Source: AP-15 sp963750195 (lineage in GTDB: Bacteria; Pseudomonadota; Alphaproteobacteria; ATCC43930; CGMCC-115725). Taken from it: a stretch of 64,000 nucleotides of DNA. The notes under the pieces are model-generated. The model was not told the origin of the DNA. It did not search any database and worked only from the letters and a program-made list of their open reading frames with translations. Shown one piece after another: positions 8,250 to 16,891 of this stretch. The translations under genes and the position numbers were made by a program. The stretch lies in contig CAVVPS010000008.1 of NCBI GenBank assembly GCA_963750195.1, positions 1 through 64,000 of the forward strand, in the 5' to 3' direction. Numbering within the stretch: position 1 is the stretch's first letter; each line of letters begins with the position of its first letter.

Positions 8250-8440
8250 CGATTTCCCGTCATTCCCGGTTCGGCCGATTTCTTTCCCGGTTCGGGCGAA
8301 AAAATTCCCGGTTCCAGCGCAACGGGAATTTCCAATAAGCCTGTCACCAGCCTGATTTTTTTGCGCCGGGTTGGGTCCTTCGGGACGGGAATCGGCGAGA
8401 TTCCCGGTTATCTTCCCGGTTCACGGGAATTTGCCAGGCT
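8250..8440. repeat. Cluster of TTCCCGG(TT) short repeats in both orientations
   Basis: Within about 190 bases the core TTCCCG occurs roughly seven times and its complement CGGGAA three to four times, for example ATTCCCGGTT, CTTTCCCGGTT, AAATTCCCGGTT, ACGGGAATT and TTCACGGGAATTTGCC. Oppositely oriented units could pair into several alternative hairpins. There is no gene between 8090 and 8527, and the readings through the repeat are low-complexity. It is either part of a dispersed family seen in related genomes or a protein-binding array; its role is unknown. Confidence 0.6.
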
Positions 8441-8527
8441 GGTTCGGCGCCGGGCCGCGGTCTATTCTCGCCGCCGGTTCTCCACCGGGGATGCCAGGAA
8501 CGATCGAGATGCTAGCAGCCAATCGCG

Positions 8528-10126
8528 ATGACTGAGGCGCGGCTCAAATATTTCGGCTGGGGTCGCGAAGGCGAGGGACTGACCGACGCCGAGGAAGCGG
8601 CGGCACTCGACCGCTACCGCCGGCTCTTTCGGGTGGACCGATTCGACGAAGTGGCGCCGCCGGCATTCTCGCAGATCCGGCTGCGGTCGCCGCGCGTCGA
8701 CCCGCCCGCGTCCCTGGCGCGCTTCTGCTCGGCCGAGGCGTACGATCGAACCGCCCACACCTATGGCAAGTCGTTTTCCGACTACGCGCGCGGTCTGGTC
8801 GGCCGCTATGACGCGGCCCCAGATGTCGTGGCCTATCCGCGGAGCGAGGCCGACATCGCCGCGGTCATCGATTGGGCGGGCGGGGCCCAGGCGGCGCTGA
8901 TCCCGTTCGGCGCCGGCAGCAGCGTCGTCGGCGGGGTCGAAGCGCGGATTGAGGGCACCGGCTGCAAGGCCGCGGTCAACCTCGACCTGCGGCATCTTGA
9001 CCGGGTGCTCGAGGTCGACCGCAGATCGCGCGCCGCGCGCATCCAAGGCGGCGTCTTCGGTCCGGCGCTCGAAGCCCAGCTCAAGCCGCACGGGCTGACC
9101 CTGCGGCATTTTCCGCAGAGCTTCGAATATTCGACCTTGGGCGGCTGGATCGCGACTCGCTCCGGCGGCCATTTCGCCAGCCTCTACACCCATATCGACG
9201 ATCTTGTCGAAAGCCTGCGCATGCTCACGCCCAAGGGTCCGATCGAGACCCGCCGGCTGCCCGGATCGGGGGCCGGACCCAGCCCCGACCGTCTGCTAAT
9301 CGGCTCGGAAGGCATCCTCGGCGTCATCACCGAGGCGTGGATGCGGCTCCAGGACCGGCCACGCTTTCGCGCCGGCGGCGCTGTCCGCTTTGCCGATTTC
9401 TTCACCGCCGCGCACGCGGTCAAGGCGATCGCCCAGGCCGGCCTCTACCCGGCGAACTGCCGCATCCTCGACCCGCAGGAGGCGCACAACACCGGCGCCG
9501 GCGATGGCAGCGCCGCGATCATGGTGCTGGCCTTCGAATTGGGTGACCACCCGCTCGACGCCTGGATCGCCCGCGCGCTCGAATGCTGCGCCGACCATGG
9601 CGGGACGCCGGAACGCCCGGGCGAAGCCGACGCCCACCGCGAGGGCGCCGCCGAGGCATGGCGCAACGCCTTCATCCGCATGCCCTTTGCCCGCGAGCGC
9701 ATGGTCCGGCGCGCGATCATCGCCGACACCTTCGAAACCGCGATCACCTGGGACCGGTTCGAGGAGTTCCACGACCGGGTCAAGGACGCGACCGAGACGG
9801 CCATCCGGCGGGCGACCGGTCGGCCGGGACAGGTCACTTGCCGCTTCACCCATGTCTATCCCGATGGCCCGGCGCCGTATTTCTCGTTCCACGCGCTCGG
9901 GCGGCACGGCGATCTCGAAGAGCAATGGCGGGAGATCAAAACCGCCGCCGGCGACGCGCTGATCGAGGCGGGCGGGACCATCACTCACCATCATGCGGTT
10001 GGCCGCGATCACCGTCCGTGGTACGATCGGCAACGTCCCGATCTGTTCGCGGCTGCGTTGCGGGCGACAAAGCACGCACTCGATCCGCAGGGGCTGCTCA
10101 ATCCCGGCGTGTTGATCGACCCCTGA
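8528..10126 (+). CDS. FAD-binding oxidase, alkyldihydroxyacetonephosphate synthase-like
   Basis: A 532-residue flavoprotein. The N-terminus LKYFGWG resembles the start of alkylglycerone-phosphate synthases. Residues 95-270 are the FAD_binding_4 (PCMH) domain with VAYPRSEADIAAVIDWA, IPFGAGSSVVGGV and STLGGWIATRSGGHFA, the last two contacting FAD. The remainder is the FAD-oxidase C-terminal domain with the GSEGILGVITEAWMRL block and the late HHHAVGRDH motif. Bacterial members oxidise 2-hydroxy acids or act on unknown lipophilic substrates, and ether-lipid synthesis is not established for them. It stands alone after the ABC permeases with no operon partner. Confidence 0.8.
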   Translation: MTEARLKYFGWGREGEGLTDAEEAAALDRYRRLFRVDRFDEVAPPAFSQIRLRSPRVDPPASLARFCSAEAYDRTAHTYGKSFSDYARGLVGRYDAAPDVVAYPRSEADIAAVIDWAGGAQAALIPFGAGSSVVGGVEARIEGTGCKAAVNLDLRHLDRVLEVDRRSRAARIQGGVFGPALEAQLKPHGLTLRHFPQSFEYSTLGGWIATRSGGHFASLYTHIDDLVESLRMLTPKGPIETRRLPGSGAGPSPDRLLIGSEGILGVITEAWMRLQDRPRFRAGGAVRFADFFTAAHAVKAIAQAGLYPANCRILDPQEAHNTGAGDGSAAIMVLAFELGDHPLDAWIARALECCADHGGTPERPGEADAHREGAAEAWRNAFIRMPFARERMVRRAIIADTFETAITWDRFEEFHDRVKDATETAIRRATGRPGQVTCRFTHVYPDGPAPYFSFHALGRHGDLEEQWREIKTAAGDALIEAGGTITHHHAVGRDHRPWYDRQRPDLFAAALRATKHALDPQGLLNPGVLIDP

Positions 10127-10474
10127 ATAACCTCGACTTTACCGGACGTTGAATTAGGTCGGGAGCGTCGGGTCGGAATCGGAAGAGGAGCCGCGTAACA
10201 CCCAACCAACTCCGCGAGTTCCGCACCAAGCCGTTCGAGCGATTGATCTCCCGGATGGTGTTGCCAAAAAGCCGCAGTGCGGTGATGGGTTTTGGCCGGG
10301 TTATAGGCAAACTGTTGCAGGAATGTCGCGTCGCATCACCTTTTGCAGGGATTTTTCAGCCAACGGCGCGGTAGCCGCAAAAACCCATTGCCATCGGCCG
10401 GGATGATAGTGAAGATAGGCGAACGGTGGCGCGACGACCATCGTCACACGCGTATTTGCGGCCGGAGGTATGAG
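10127..10474. other. Intergenic region before the OmpA-domain gene
   Basis: About 350 bases without a convincing gene. The part next to 10475 holds the ribosome site GGAGG and presumably the promoter of the OmpA-domain gene; I could not define a promoter. Readings on the minus strand across 10098-10310 look like chance. Confidence 0.4.
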
Positions 10475-11611
10475 ATGAGAAATGGCTGTCTGCTAGGCGC
10501 CGGCGTAGCGCTTGCCGTGGCGTTCGGGTGCGCTCAGGCACAGGCCCAAGTCATGGGCCAATCATTTTTTGGGCCCTATCCGCCAGGCGCCTTCTACCTG
10601 GGACCTGAAGGTGGGTGGACCTCGTTGACCAGCGAGAATCCCACGCTCGTTGCGATAGATCCTCACGGAAATATCGCTGGCCGCAGCGCGCATATAAGCT
10701 TCGATAGCGGCTTCAACGCCGGTGTTCGCGCCGGTTACATGTGGGGTCCGTGGCGTTTTGAGGGTGAATACAGCTACCGGGAAAACGGCGTATCCACCAT
10801 TGGCGCGCTAACGAACTCAAGCGGCAACAGCCATTCCAATGCCATCATGGCCAACGCGATTTACGATTTCACGTTCGGTTGGCCGATCACTCCACATGTC
10901 GGGGGCGGAGTCGGCGCCGTGAATCTCGACCGTGGGTTCAGTGGCACCGGCGATTTGAATATACCTAAGCTCGGTGAGCTAGCCGTCAATCCTAATTTCA
11001 ACGGCAACCAGTGGGTGTTCGGCTATCAAGCGATCGCCGGCATCCGCTATCTGATTAACCCGGCATTAGCCCTCGACGTCGACTATCGTTACTTCTCCAC
11101 CCCGAGTCGGACGATCGACGCCGCTAACCTTGCGCCAGTGACCAAGACTTGCTGCATCTTTTCCAGCTTCAAGACGGGCTACAACACGCAAAATATAGTG
11201 GCCAGCTTGACGATGATGTTCGGGGCGCCGCCGCCGGCAGCGCCACCGCCGGCACCGCCGGCCCCACCGCCGCCACCGGCGCATCAGGTCTACCTGGTGT
11301 TCTTCGACTGGGATAAGTACAACATCACGCCGGAGGGCACGCAGATCCTCGAAGCCGCGGCAGCGCATTTCAAAGCCGGTGGTGCGGTGCAGATCCAGGT
11401 CACCGGTTACACCGATCTGACGGGCTCGGCGGGCTACAATCAGCGACTCTCAGAGCGGCGCGCAAACGCCGTGGCGGTCGCCCTCGAAGGAATGGGCGTG
11501 CCACGCAACGATATGGTCGTCGCCGGTCGCGGCATGAACGATCCTCGGGTTCCCACGCCGCTCGGCGTGCGCGAGCCGCAAAACCGGCGCGTCGAGATCG
11601 TCTTCCCGTAA
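10475..11611 (+). CDS. Outer-membrane beta-barrel protein with C-terminal OmpA domain
   Basis: The 378-residue protein starts at ATG 10475 with GGAGG just upstream; residues 1-24 are a signal peptide ending in AQAQAQ. Residues about 35-245 form an eight-strand-type barrel (alternating aromatic and polar residues, e.g. FNAGVRAGYMWGPWRFEGEY, ending in a final strand with F). A Pro/Ala linker follows at about 250-272. Residues 275-378 are an OmpA domain with the peptidoglycan-binding pattern TGYTDLTGSAGYNQRLSERR and NRRVEIVF. It anchors the outer membrane to the wall. It is monocistronic: a tandem hairpin and T-run terminator follows 50 bases later. Confidence 0.9.
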   Translation: MRNGCLLGAGVALAVAFGCAQAQAQVMGQSFFGPYPPGAFYLGPEGGWTSLTSENPTLVAIDPHGNIAGRSAHISFDSGFNAGVRAGYMWGPWRFEGEYSYRENGVSTIGALTNSSGNSHSNAIMANAIYDFTFGWPITPHVGGGVGAVNLDRGFSGTGDLNIPKLGELAVNPNFNGNQWVFGYQAIAGIRYLINPALALDVDYRYFSTPSRTIDAANLAPVTKTCCIFSSFKTGYNTQNIVASLTMMFGAPPPAAPPPAPPAPPPPPAHQVYLVFFDWDKYNITPEGTQILEAAAAHFKAGGAVQIQVTGYTDLTGSAGYNQRLSERRANAVAVALEGMGVPRNDMVVAGRGMNDPRVPTPLGVREPQNRRVEIVFP

Positions 11612-11635
11612 CGCGCGCTTTTCACCGGCCGAAAC

Positions 11636-11695
11636 CCCGGAACCCCGTTACAAGGGTTCCGGGAATCCGCCGCGGATACCCGCGGCGGATTTTTT
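11636..11695 (+). terminator. Tandem hairpins with T-tract, Rho-independent terminator
   Basis: First hairpin CCCGGAACCC (11636-11645) pairs with GGGTTCCGGG (11654-11663). Second hairpin AATCCGCCGCGG (11664-11675) pairs perfectly with CCGCGGCGGATT (11680-11691) across a four-base loop and is followed by a run of T to 11695. It would end the OmpA-domain transcript. Confidence 0.9.
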
Positions 11696-11996
11696 GTGGG
11701 CGCCGCCCTTGCGCATTGTTTGCAATGGGATCCTGAGCCCGATTCGGGCGGCGGCGCGCGTCGCCTGTTCGAGAGCCGCAGGCGATCTCGAGGACAAACG
11801 GCGGTTCTTCGGCAGGGACGTAAGGCAAGCACAGGCAGTGCTGGTATCTTTTACAATTCTTACCTGCGCCTTCCTAATTTGTGATAGGATAAGTTCGTCG
11901 TTTCGCGGATGCAACTGAAGCGGCGTAAACCGCTATCCGTACTCTTTACAGGTGCGAGAAAAACCGCAAATCGTTATTTCGACCCAGGAGCTCCTC

Positions 11997-12275
11997 ATGA
12001 AGACGTTTGTATCCGCGTTCGCACTGCTCGCCTTCCTCGCCGCCAACATCGTGCCCTCCGTGGTTTACGCTCAGCCCGCCCCCGGTGCGACGACCCCGGC
12101 TCCGGCTCCGGAGAGCACCGCTCCGGCGCCAGCGACGAAGCACCCCACCCACAAGACTACTAAGCATACGGCGAAGAAGAAGACCACGACCAAACCAGTG
12201 AAATCCTCGACGAACAAGCACTCTGCCAAGAAACCGACCCAAAGCTTCCTCGTTGCGCCCCGAATAGACGGGTAG
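11997..12275 (+). CDS. Small secreted Pro/Ala/Lys/Thr-rich protein
   Basis: The 92-residue product begins at ATG 11997 with AGGAG upstream. Residues 1-24 are a signal peptide (LLAFLAANIVPSVVYA). The mature chain is low-complexity: an Ala/Pro segment followed by a Lys/Thr/His segment with KHTAKKKTTTKP. It resembles small periplasmic or surface-associated basic proteins that are common in Rhizobiales-type genomes and have no known function. Composition suggests binding to acidic polymers, which is inference. It follows the terminator of the OmpA-domain gene and is transcribed separately. Confidence 0.6.
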   Translation: MKTFVSAFALLAFLAANIVPSVVYAQPAPGATTPAPAPESTAPAPATKHPTHKTTKHTAKKKTTTKPVKSSTNKHSAKKPTQSFLVAPRIDG

Positions 12276-12630
12276 GCCGATCGGCCATTCGCAAATCAAT
12301 ACGACGGCAGAGGAGGCCGCGAGCAATCGGCCCAGATTGTCGCCGCAGCCTCCGCATGGAAACTCGAAGCCCGTCATGTTCAGACTCGAGAGCGTGATGT
12401 GCGAATTGATTCATCACTAGCAGACTCTCGTAAACATGCGGTTGGGCATCGGTGTTGATATTCGGGCTGGGGTGGAGCGGTTAGTGCCTGTCGTGGTCGC
12501 GGCGCGCCAAAGTCTCGAACCCGCTCACATGCTCCCTCGCCGGGAAGACAAGAGCGGGGATGGCGCGTTGCGAGCGCTAGGTGCGCACGTTGCCGGGAAG
12601 ATACAGCGTTCGGTGCATTTGACAGGACCG
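12276..12630. other. Intergenic region between small secreted gene and putA
   Basis: About 355 bases between convergent genes. No gene, terminator hairpin or repeat was identified with confidence. Confidence 0.4.
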
Positions 12631-15600
12631 TCAATACTCCTCCTGCAGCGAGAGCAGGGTGGCGTTGCCGCCGGCGGCGGTAGTGTCGGTCGAGACCGTG
12701 CGTTCGGTGGCGAAGCGCTGGAGATAATGCGGGCCGCCGGCTTTGGGACCGGTGCCGGAGAGGCGCTCGCCGCCGAAAGGCTGCACGCCAACGACGGCGC
12801 CAATCATGTTGCGGTTGACGTAATTGTTGCCCGATCGCAGACGACCGAGGATGTGGCGGACGTTCTCGTCGATACGGCTGTGGATGCCCGACGTCAGGCC
12901 GTAGCCGGTGGCCTCGATCTCGTCCAGCACCTGATCGAGGCCACCAGCGGACCAGCGCACGACATGGAGGATTGGGCCGAAAACCTCTCGGTCGAGCCGG
13001 TCGGCTCTGTCGATCTCGAAGGCGCGGGGCGCGAAAAAGGTGCCGTGCTCGGTTCCGGCCGGCAGCGCGCACTGGTAGAGCAGCCGACCCTCGCGGCCCA
13101 TCCGGGCGGCATGGCGTTCCAGCGGTTCGCGGGCAGGCTCGTCGATAACCGGTCCGACATCGGTCGAAATCAATGCCGGATCGCCGATCGTCAGCTCCGC
13201 CATCGCGCCAGTCAGCATCGCCAGCAGCCGATCGGCGATATCGGCCTGAACATAGAGAAGGCGCAGCGACGAGCAGCGCTGTCCGGCGCTCTCGAAGGCG
13301 GAGGTTAGGACGTCGACGACAACCTGCTCGGCCAATGCCGAGGAATCGACGATCATCGCGTTCTGCCCGCCGGTCTCGGCGATCAACGGCACGATCGGGC
13401 CCGGACGGCGGGCGAGTTCGAGGTTGATCAACCGCGCGGTTTCGGTCGATCCGGTAAAGGCGACGCCGGCGACCCTGGGATCGGCGACCAAGGGAGAACC
13501 GACCGCCTCGCCGGTTCCGGGCAGCAGATGGAGTACGTCGCCCGGGATGCCGGCCTGGTGCAACAGCCGCACCGCGGCGGCGGCAGTTAACGGAGTTTGC
13601 TCGGCGGGCTTGGCGACAACCGCGTTGCCGGCGGCGAGCGCGGCCGCGATCTGGCCGGTAAAGATCGCCAGCGGGAAATTCCACGGCGAGATGCAGGCAA
13701 AGACGCCACGTCCATGGAGCGCTAGCTCGTTGCGCTCGCCGGTCGGGCCGGGCAGCCTTTCAGGAGCAGTGAAATCGGTGCGTGCACGCTCGGCGTAGTA
13801 GCGCAGATAGTCGGCCGCCTCCCTCACTTCCGATAGGGCTGCCGGGATCATCCGCCCGCCCTCGCGGATGATCTGCGCCATCAGCTCGGCCCGGTGATTT
13901 TCGAACAGATCGGCGGCGCGCTCAAGGATGGCGGCGCGTTCGCCGGCCGGCATGCGCTCCCAACTGGGGGCGCTCGACACGGCGCGGGCGAGCGCTTGGT
14001 TGACTTGTTCCGGACCGGTCATGACGACCGAGCCGACCTGACGCCGGCGATCGCTGGGGTCGAGCACCGGCTCGCTTTCTCCCGGCTGCTCGACCCCGCC
14101 AATGATCGGGGCGGCATGCCCCGGTTGGCGAAACGCCCCGATAAGCTCGTCGCGCAACGCGGTTAGCACCGACGGATGGTTGAGATCGATCCCGCGCGAG
14201 TTTTGCCGTGCCGGCCGAAAGAGATCTGATGGCAGCGGGATGCGCGGGTGCGCCTTGACCGGCAGCCGGGCCAGGCCCGCGACCGGATCGGCGATGATCT
14301 CGTCGATCGGCTGCCGCTCGTCGACAATTCGGTTGACGAAAGAAGCGTTGGCGCCGTTTTCGAGCAGACGGCGCACCAGATAGGCAAGCAATTCTTCGTG
14401 GCTGCCTACCGGGGCGTAGACCCGGCAGGGCCGACCGAGACGCTCCGGGCCGACGATCTCCTCGTAAAGCGCCTCGCCCATGCCGTGCAGGCGCTGGAAT
14501 TCCCAGTCGCGGCGTTCGCCGGCGAGTTCGAGGACCGCCGCTGCGGTGTGTGCGTTGTGGGTCGCGAATTGCGGATAGAAGGCCGCGCCACCATCGAGCA
14601 AACGCCGGGCGCAGGCGAGATAGCAGACGTCGGTGGCGAGCTTGCGCGTGTAGACTGGGTAGCCGTCGAGCCCGCGCTCCTGGCCGCGTTTAATCTCGCT
14701 GTCCCAGTAGGCGCCCTTGACCAGGCGGACCATCAGCCGCCGCCTGCCGCGCCGGGCGAGATCGGCCAGCCAGTCGATAAGTGGCAAGGCGCGCTTCTGG
14801 TAGGCCTGGACGGCAAGGCCAAGCCCGTCCCAGCCGGAAAGGCCGGGGGCAAGCGCCAATACCTCGACCAGATCGAGCGACAGATCGAGGCGATCGGCCT
14901 CCTCGGCGTCGATCGTAAAGCCGATGCCGGCATCTCGCGCACGGCACGCCAGCGCCAACAGACGCGGCCCCATCTCGGCCAGAACGCGATCGCGCTGCGC
15001 CATTTCGTAGCGCGGGTGCAAGGCCGAGAGCTTAACCGAAATGCCCGGCGCTTCGACGATCGGCCGGGCTGCGGCGGAGCGCCCGATCGCGGCGATGGCG
15101 TGATCGTAAGCCGCGAGATAGCGCGCCGCATCGGTCGCGGTATGCGCGGCCTCGCCGAGCATATCGTAGGAATGTCGGTAGCCGTGATGCTCGGCCGCGC
15201 GGGCGCGCTCGAGCGCTTCCTCGATTGTGCGCCCCATGACGAACTGGCGGGCGAGGATGCGCATCGCCGCCGTCACCGCCTGGCGCACCACCGGCTCGCC
15301 CGAGCGAGCCGCGAAGCGGCGCAGGGCGGCACGCAGATCATGCGCCTCGGGTTGCGAATGCAGCAGCCTCCCGGTCAGCATCAACGCCCAGGTCGAGGCG
15401 TTGACGAACATCGATTCCGAATGGCCGAGATGGCGCGCCCAGTCGGCCTCGCCTAGCTTGTCGCGGATCAGCTGGTCAACGGTTTCCGAATCGGGGATGC
15501 GCAGCAGCGCCTCGGCGAGACAGAGAAGCGCCACGCCTTCCTGCGAGGAGAGCGCGTATTCGTGCAGAAATGCGTCGATGCCGCCCTTGGCGCGCCGCTC

Positions 15601-15783
15601 GCGACGGACCGCCGTCACTAGGCGGCGGGCTGTCTTGGCGATACGGTCAAGGGCGGCCGGTGGCATCTCGGCGGCGGCGAGGATCCGCGCCACCGCCAGG
15701 GTCTCGTCGATCCCAGTGCTGTCACGGACGGCGGCGCGCAACGGCGACGCCGGCGGCAAGGGTGCGGTGAACACAATATCCAT
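12631..15783 (-). CDS. putA: Bifunctional proline dehydrogenase / delta-1-pyrroline-5-carboxylate dehydrogenase
   Basis: A 1050-residue PutA that oxidises proline to glutamate in two steps. The start at 15783 has GAGAAGG upstream; the long upstream extension to 16113 is a chance reading overlapping the next gene. Residues about 60-480 are the FAD-dependent proline dehydrogenase barrel with VEAPGISVKLSALHPRYE, RLVKGAYWDSEIKRGQ and the FATHNAHTAAAV strand. Residues about 530-1000 are the aldehyde dehydrogenase half with ISPWNFPLAIFTGQ, the Glu of AETGGQNAM and the Cys of SAGQRCSSLR. There is no ribbon-helix-helix domain, so this form does not repress its own gene, as in the minimal PutA of Bradyrhizobium. 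The final tail is short. Confidence 0.95.
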   Translation of the reverse strand: MDIVFTAPLPPASPLRAAVRDSTGIDETLAVARILAAAEMPPAALDRIAKTARRLVTAVRRERRAKGGIDAFLHEYALSSQEGVALLCLAEALLRIPDSETVDQLIRDKLGEADWARHLGHSESMFVNASTWALMLTGRLLHSQPEAHDLRAALRRFAARSGEPVVRQAVTAAMRILARQFVMGRTIEEALERARAAEHHGYRHSYDMLGEAAHTATDAARYLAAYDHAIAAIGRSAAARPIVEAPGISVKLSALHPRYEMAQRDRVLAEMGPRLLALACRARDAGIGFTIDAEEADRLDLSLDLVEVLALAPGLSGWDGLGLAVQAYQKRALPLIDWLADLARRGRRRLMVRLVKGAYWDSEIKRGQERGLDGYPVYTRKLATDVCYLACARRLLDGGAAFYPQFATHNAHTAAAVLELAGERRDWEFQRLHGMGEALYEEIVGPERLGRPCRVYAPVGSHEELLAYLVRRLLENGANASFVNRIVDERQPIDEIIADPVAGLARLPVKAHPRIPLPSDLFRPARQNSRGIDLNHPSVLTALRDELIGAFRQPGHAAPIIGGVEQPGESEPVLDPSDRRRQVGSVVMTGPEQVNQALARAVSSAPSWERMPAGERAAILERAADLFENHRAELMAQIIREGGRMIPAALSEVREAADYLRYYAERARTDFTAPERLPGPTGERNELALHGRGVFACISPWNFPLAIFTGQIAAALAAGNAVVAKPAEQTPLTAAAAVRLLHQAGIPGDVLHLLPGTGEAVGSPLVADPRVAGVAFTGSTETARLINLELARRPGPIVPLIAETGGQNAMIVDSSALAEQVVVDVLTSAFESAGQRCSSLRLLYVQADIADRLLAMLTGAMAELTIGDPALISTDVGPVIDEPAREPLERHAARMGREGRLLYQCALPAGTEHGTFFAPRAFEIDRADRLDREVFGPILHVVRWSAGGLDQVLDEIEATGYGLTSGIHSRIDENVRHILGRLRSGNNYVNRNMIGAVVGVQPFGGERLSGTGPKAGGPHYLQRFATERTVSTDTTAAGGNATLLSLQEEY

Positions 15784-16013
15784 CTCGGCCTTCTCTCGCA
15801 TGCCCCTTTTTGCTGACCCGATTCGGCAGATCATTCTGTTAACGCCGGCAGCGGGGCGGGGATGCCTAATGTGGTGCGCCGGCCGTGGGTCGGGCAGCCC
15901 GGCCCCGCGGGTTCGGCTCGGGAAAAGAGGATGGGTGAGCCTTGCGCCGCGGGCGCCAAATCCGCATACAATCGCCAGCATCAAGCTTTGTGCGGTTGTA
16001 GCGGGGGATATGA

Positions 16014-16436
16014 ATGAGTTCTGTACTCGGCAGATTTTGCCTGTTGCTGCTGTTGGCGGCGAGCCTCGCGGTTCCGGTCGGCGCGCGCGCCCAAACGAGC
16101 CCGCCCGCGGCAACCAAGACTATTCCTCGGTATCTGGTGTATTTCGACGAATTCAGCGCCTACCTATCGCCGGGATCAAAGAAGAAGATCGCTCTCGTGG
16201 CCAAGCAGGCGAAAGCGGAGGGCATCAAGTCGATCACCGTCCAGGCGCGGGCGAGCGCCACCGGGACGGTCCAAACCAACAAATACCTGGCAATGACGCG
16301 GGCCTCGATCGTCGCCGACGAATTGGCGGCGGACGGCATCGCGCCGGCGATAATCCAGCAGGAGCCGATCGGCCAGACCGGGTCGAGCGATCCCTCGGTG
16401 TTCAACCGCCGCGTCGACATCATCCTCCACCCTTGA
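16014..16436 (+). CDS. Secreted OmpA-domain-like protein
   Basis: The 140-residue product has a signal peptide at residues 1-26 (LLLLLAASLAVPVGARAQ) and then an OmpA-type domain: YLVYFDEFSAYLSPGSKKKI, SITVQARASATGTVQTNKYLAMTRA in two blocks, and the closing NRRVDIIL. The usual TGYTD segment is replaced by QARAS, and the domain is the only one in the protein. It is probably periplasmic and may touch the wall. ATG 16014 is preceded by GGGGGA. It is divergent from putA with about 230 bases between the starts. Confidence 0.7.
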   Translation: MSSVLGRFCLLLLLAASLAVPVGARAQTSPPAATKTIPRYLVYFDEFSAYLSPGSKKKIALVAKQAKAEGIKSITVQARASATGTVQTNKYLAMTRASIVADELAADGIAPAIIQQEPIGQTGSSDPSVFNRRVDIILHP

Positions 16437-16891
16437 ACTTGGGTGCGATGCCTGCGCCCTCGCTGGTCGTCGCCTGCGATCCGAGTCCGCAGGGGCCGGG
16501 CGATCGTCGATGAAGAGCTGGGCGCCGGCGACGCAGCCTATCTGCGCTCAGCCGACGAGGGCGGACACCCCACTGTGCGGCGCGGGCGGGGGTGGTTCTC
16601 GCCTACATCACCGCCGTGGAGCTGGGTGCCGTCGTTGATCCCGAAGCGGCCAGGTGACCGGGTCAAGCCGGACCAACCCGATGCCCCCCTGTCTGCTTCG
16701 GATTTTGATCGGAGGGTTTCCGCAGCGGATATTCAATTATTAGATGTGAATTGACATCAACAACACTAAATGAGAGAGTTCGAAGTTAATCTCGCCACCC
16801 GCTCGGCCTACGCGGTCGTTTCTGGTTCTCTCTGGCGAGCTGGCGAGCGGGTCGGCGCATTCGCAGAGCTGCGCTCGGGAGAGCGGGAATC
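16437..16891. other. Intergenic region at the left edge of the glycan cluster
   Basis: About 455 bases. One short in-frame stretch around 16520-16650 (LGAGDAAYL in one frame, VVLAYITAVELGAVVDPEA in another) may be a decayed gene end, but I could not match it. The last 150 bases are more AT-rich and presumably carry the promoter of the glycan genes. Confidence 0.35.

Noticed and set aside
8250..8440. CRISPR array
   Set aside because: The repeats are about 7-10 bases, irregularly spaced and in both orientations; there are no cas genes.
12380..13684. Long minus-strand reading of 434 codons inside putA
   Set aside because: Overlaps the PutA frame, is extremely Arg-rich, and has no motif; a shadow frame.
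14248..15456. Long plus-strand reading of 402 codons opposite putA
   Set aside because: Antisense to the conserved proline dehydrogenase domain; no recognisable family.
15784..16113. N-terminal extension of PutA to 16113
   Set aside because: Overlaps the OmpA-like gene on the other strand, lacks similarity, and a good ribosome site precedes the ATG at 15783.
16443..16754. 103-codon reading before the glycan cluster
   Set aside because: Trp/Pro/Arg-rich, no ribosome site, no family; possibly overlaps a decayed gene end.
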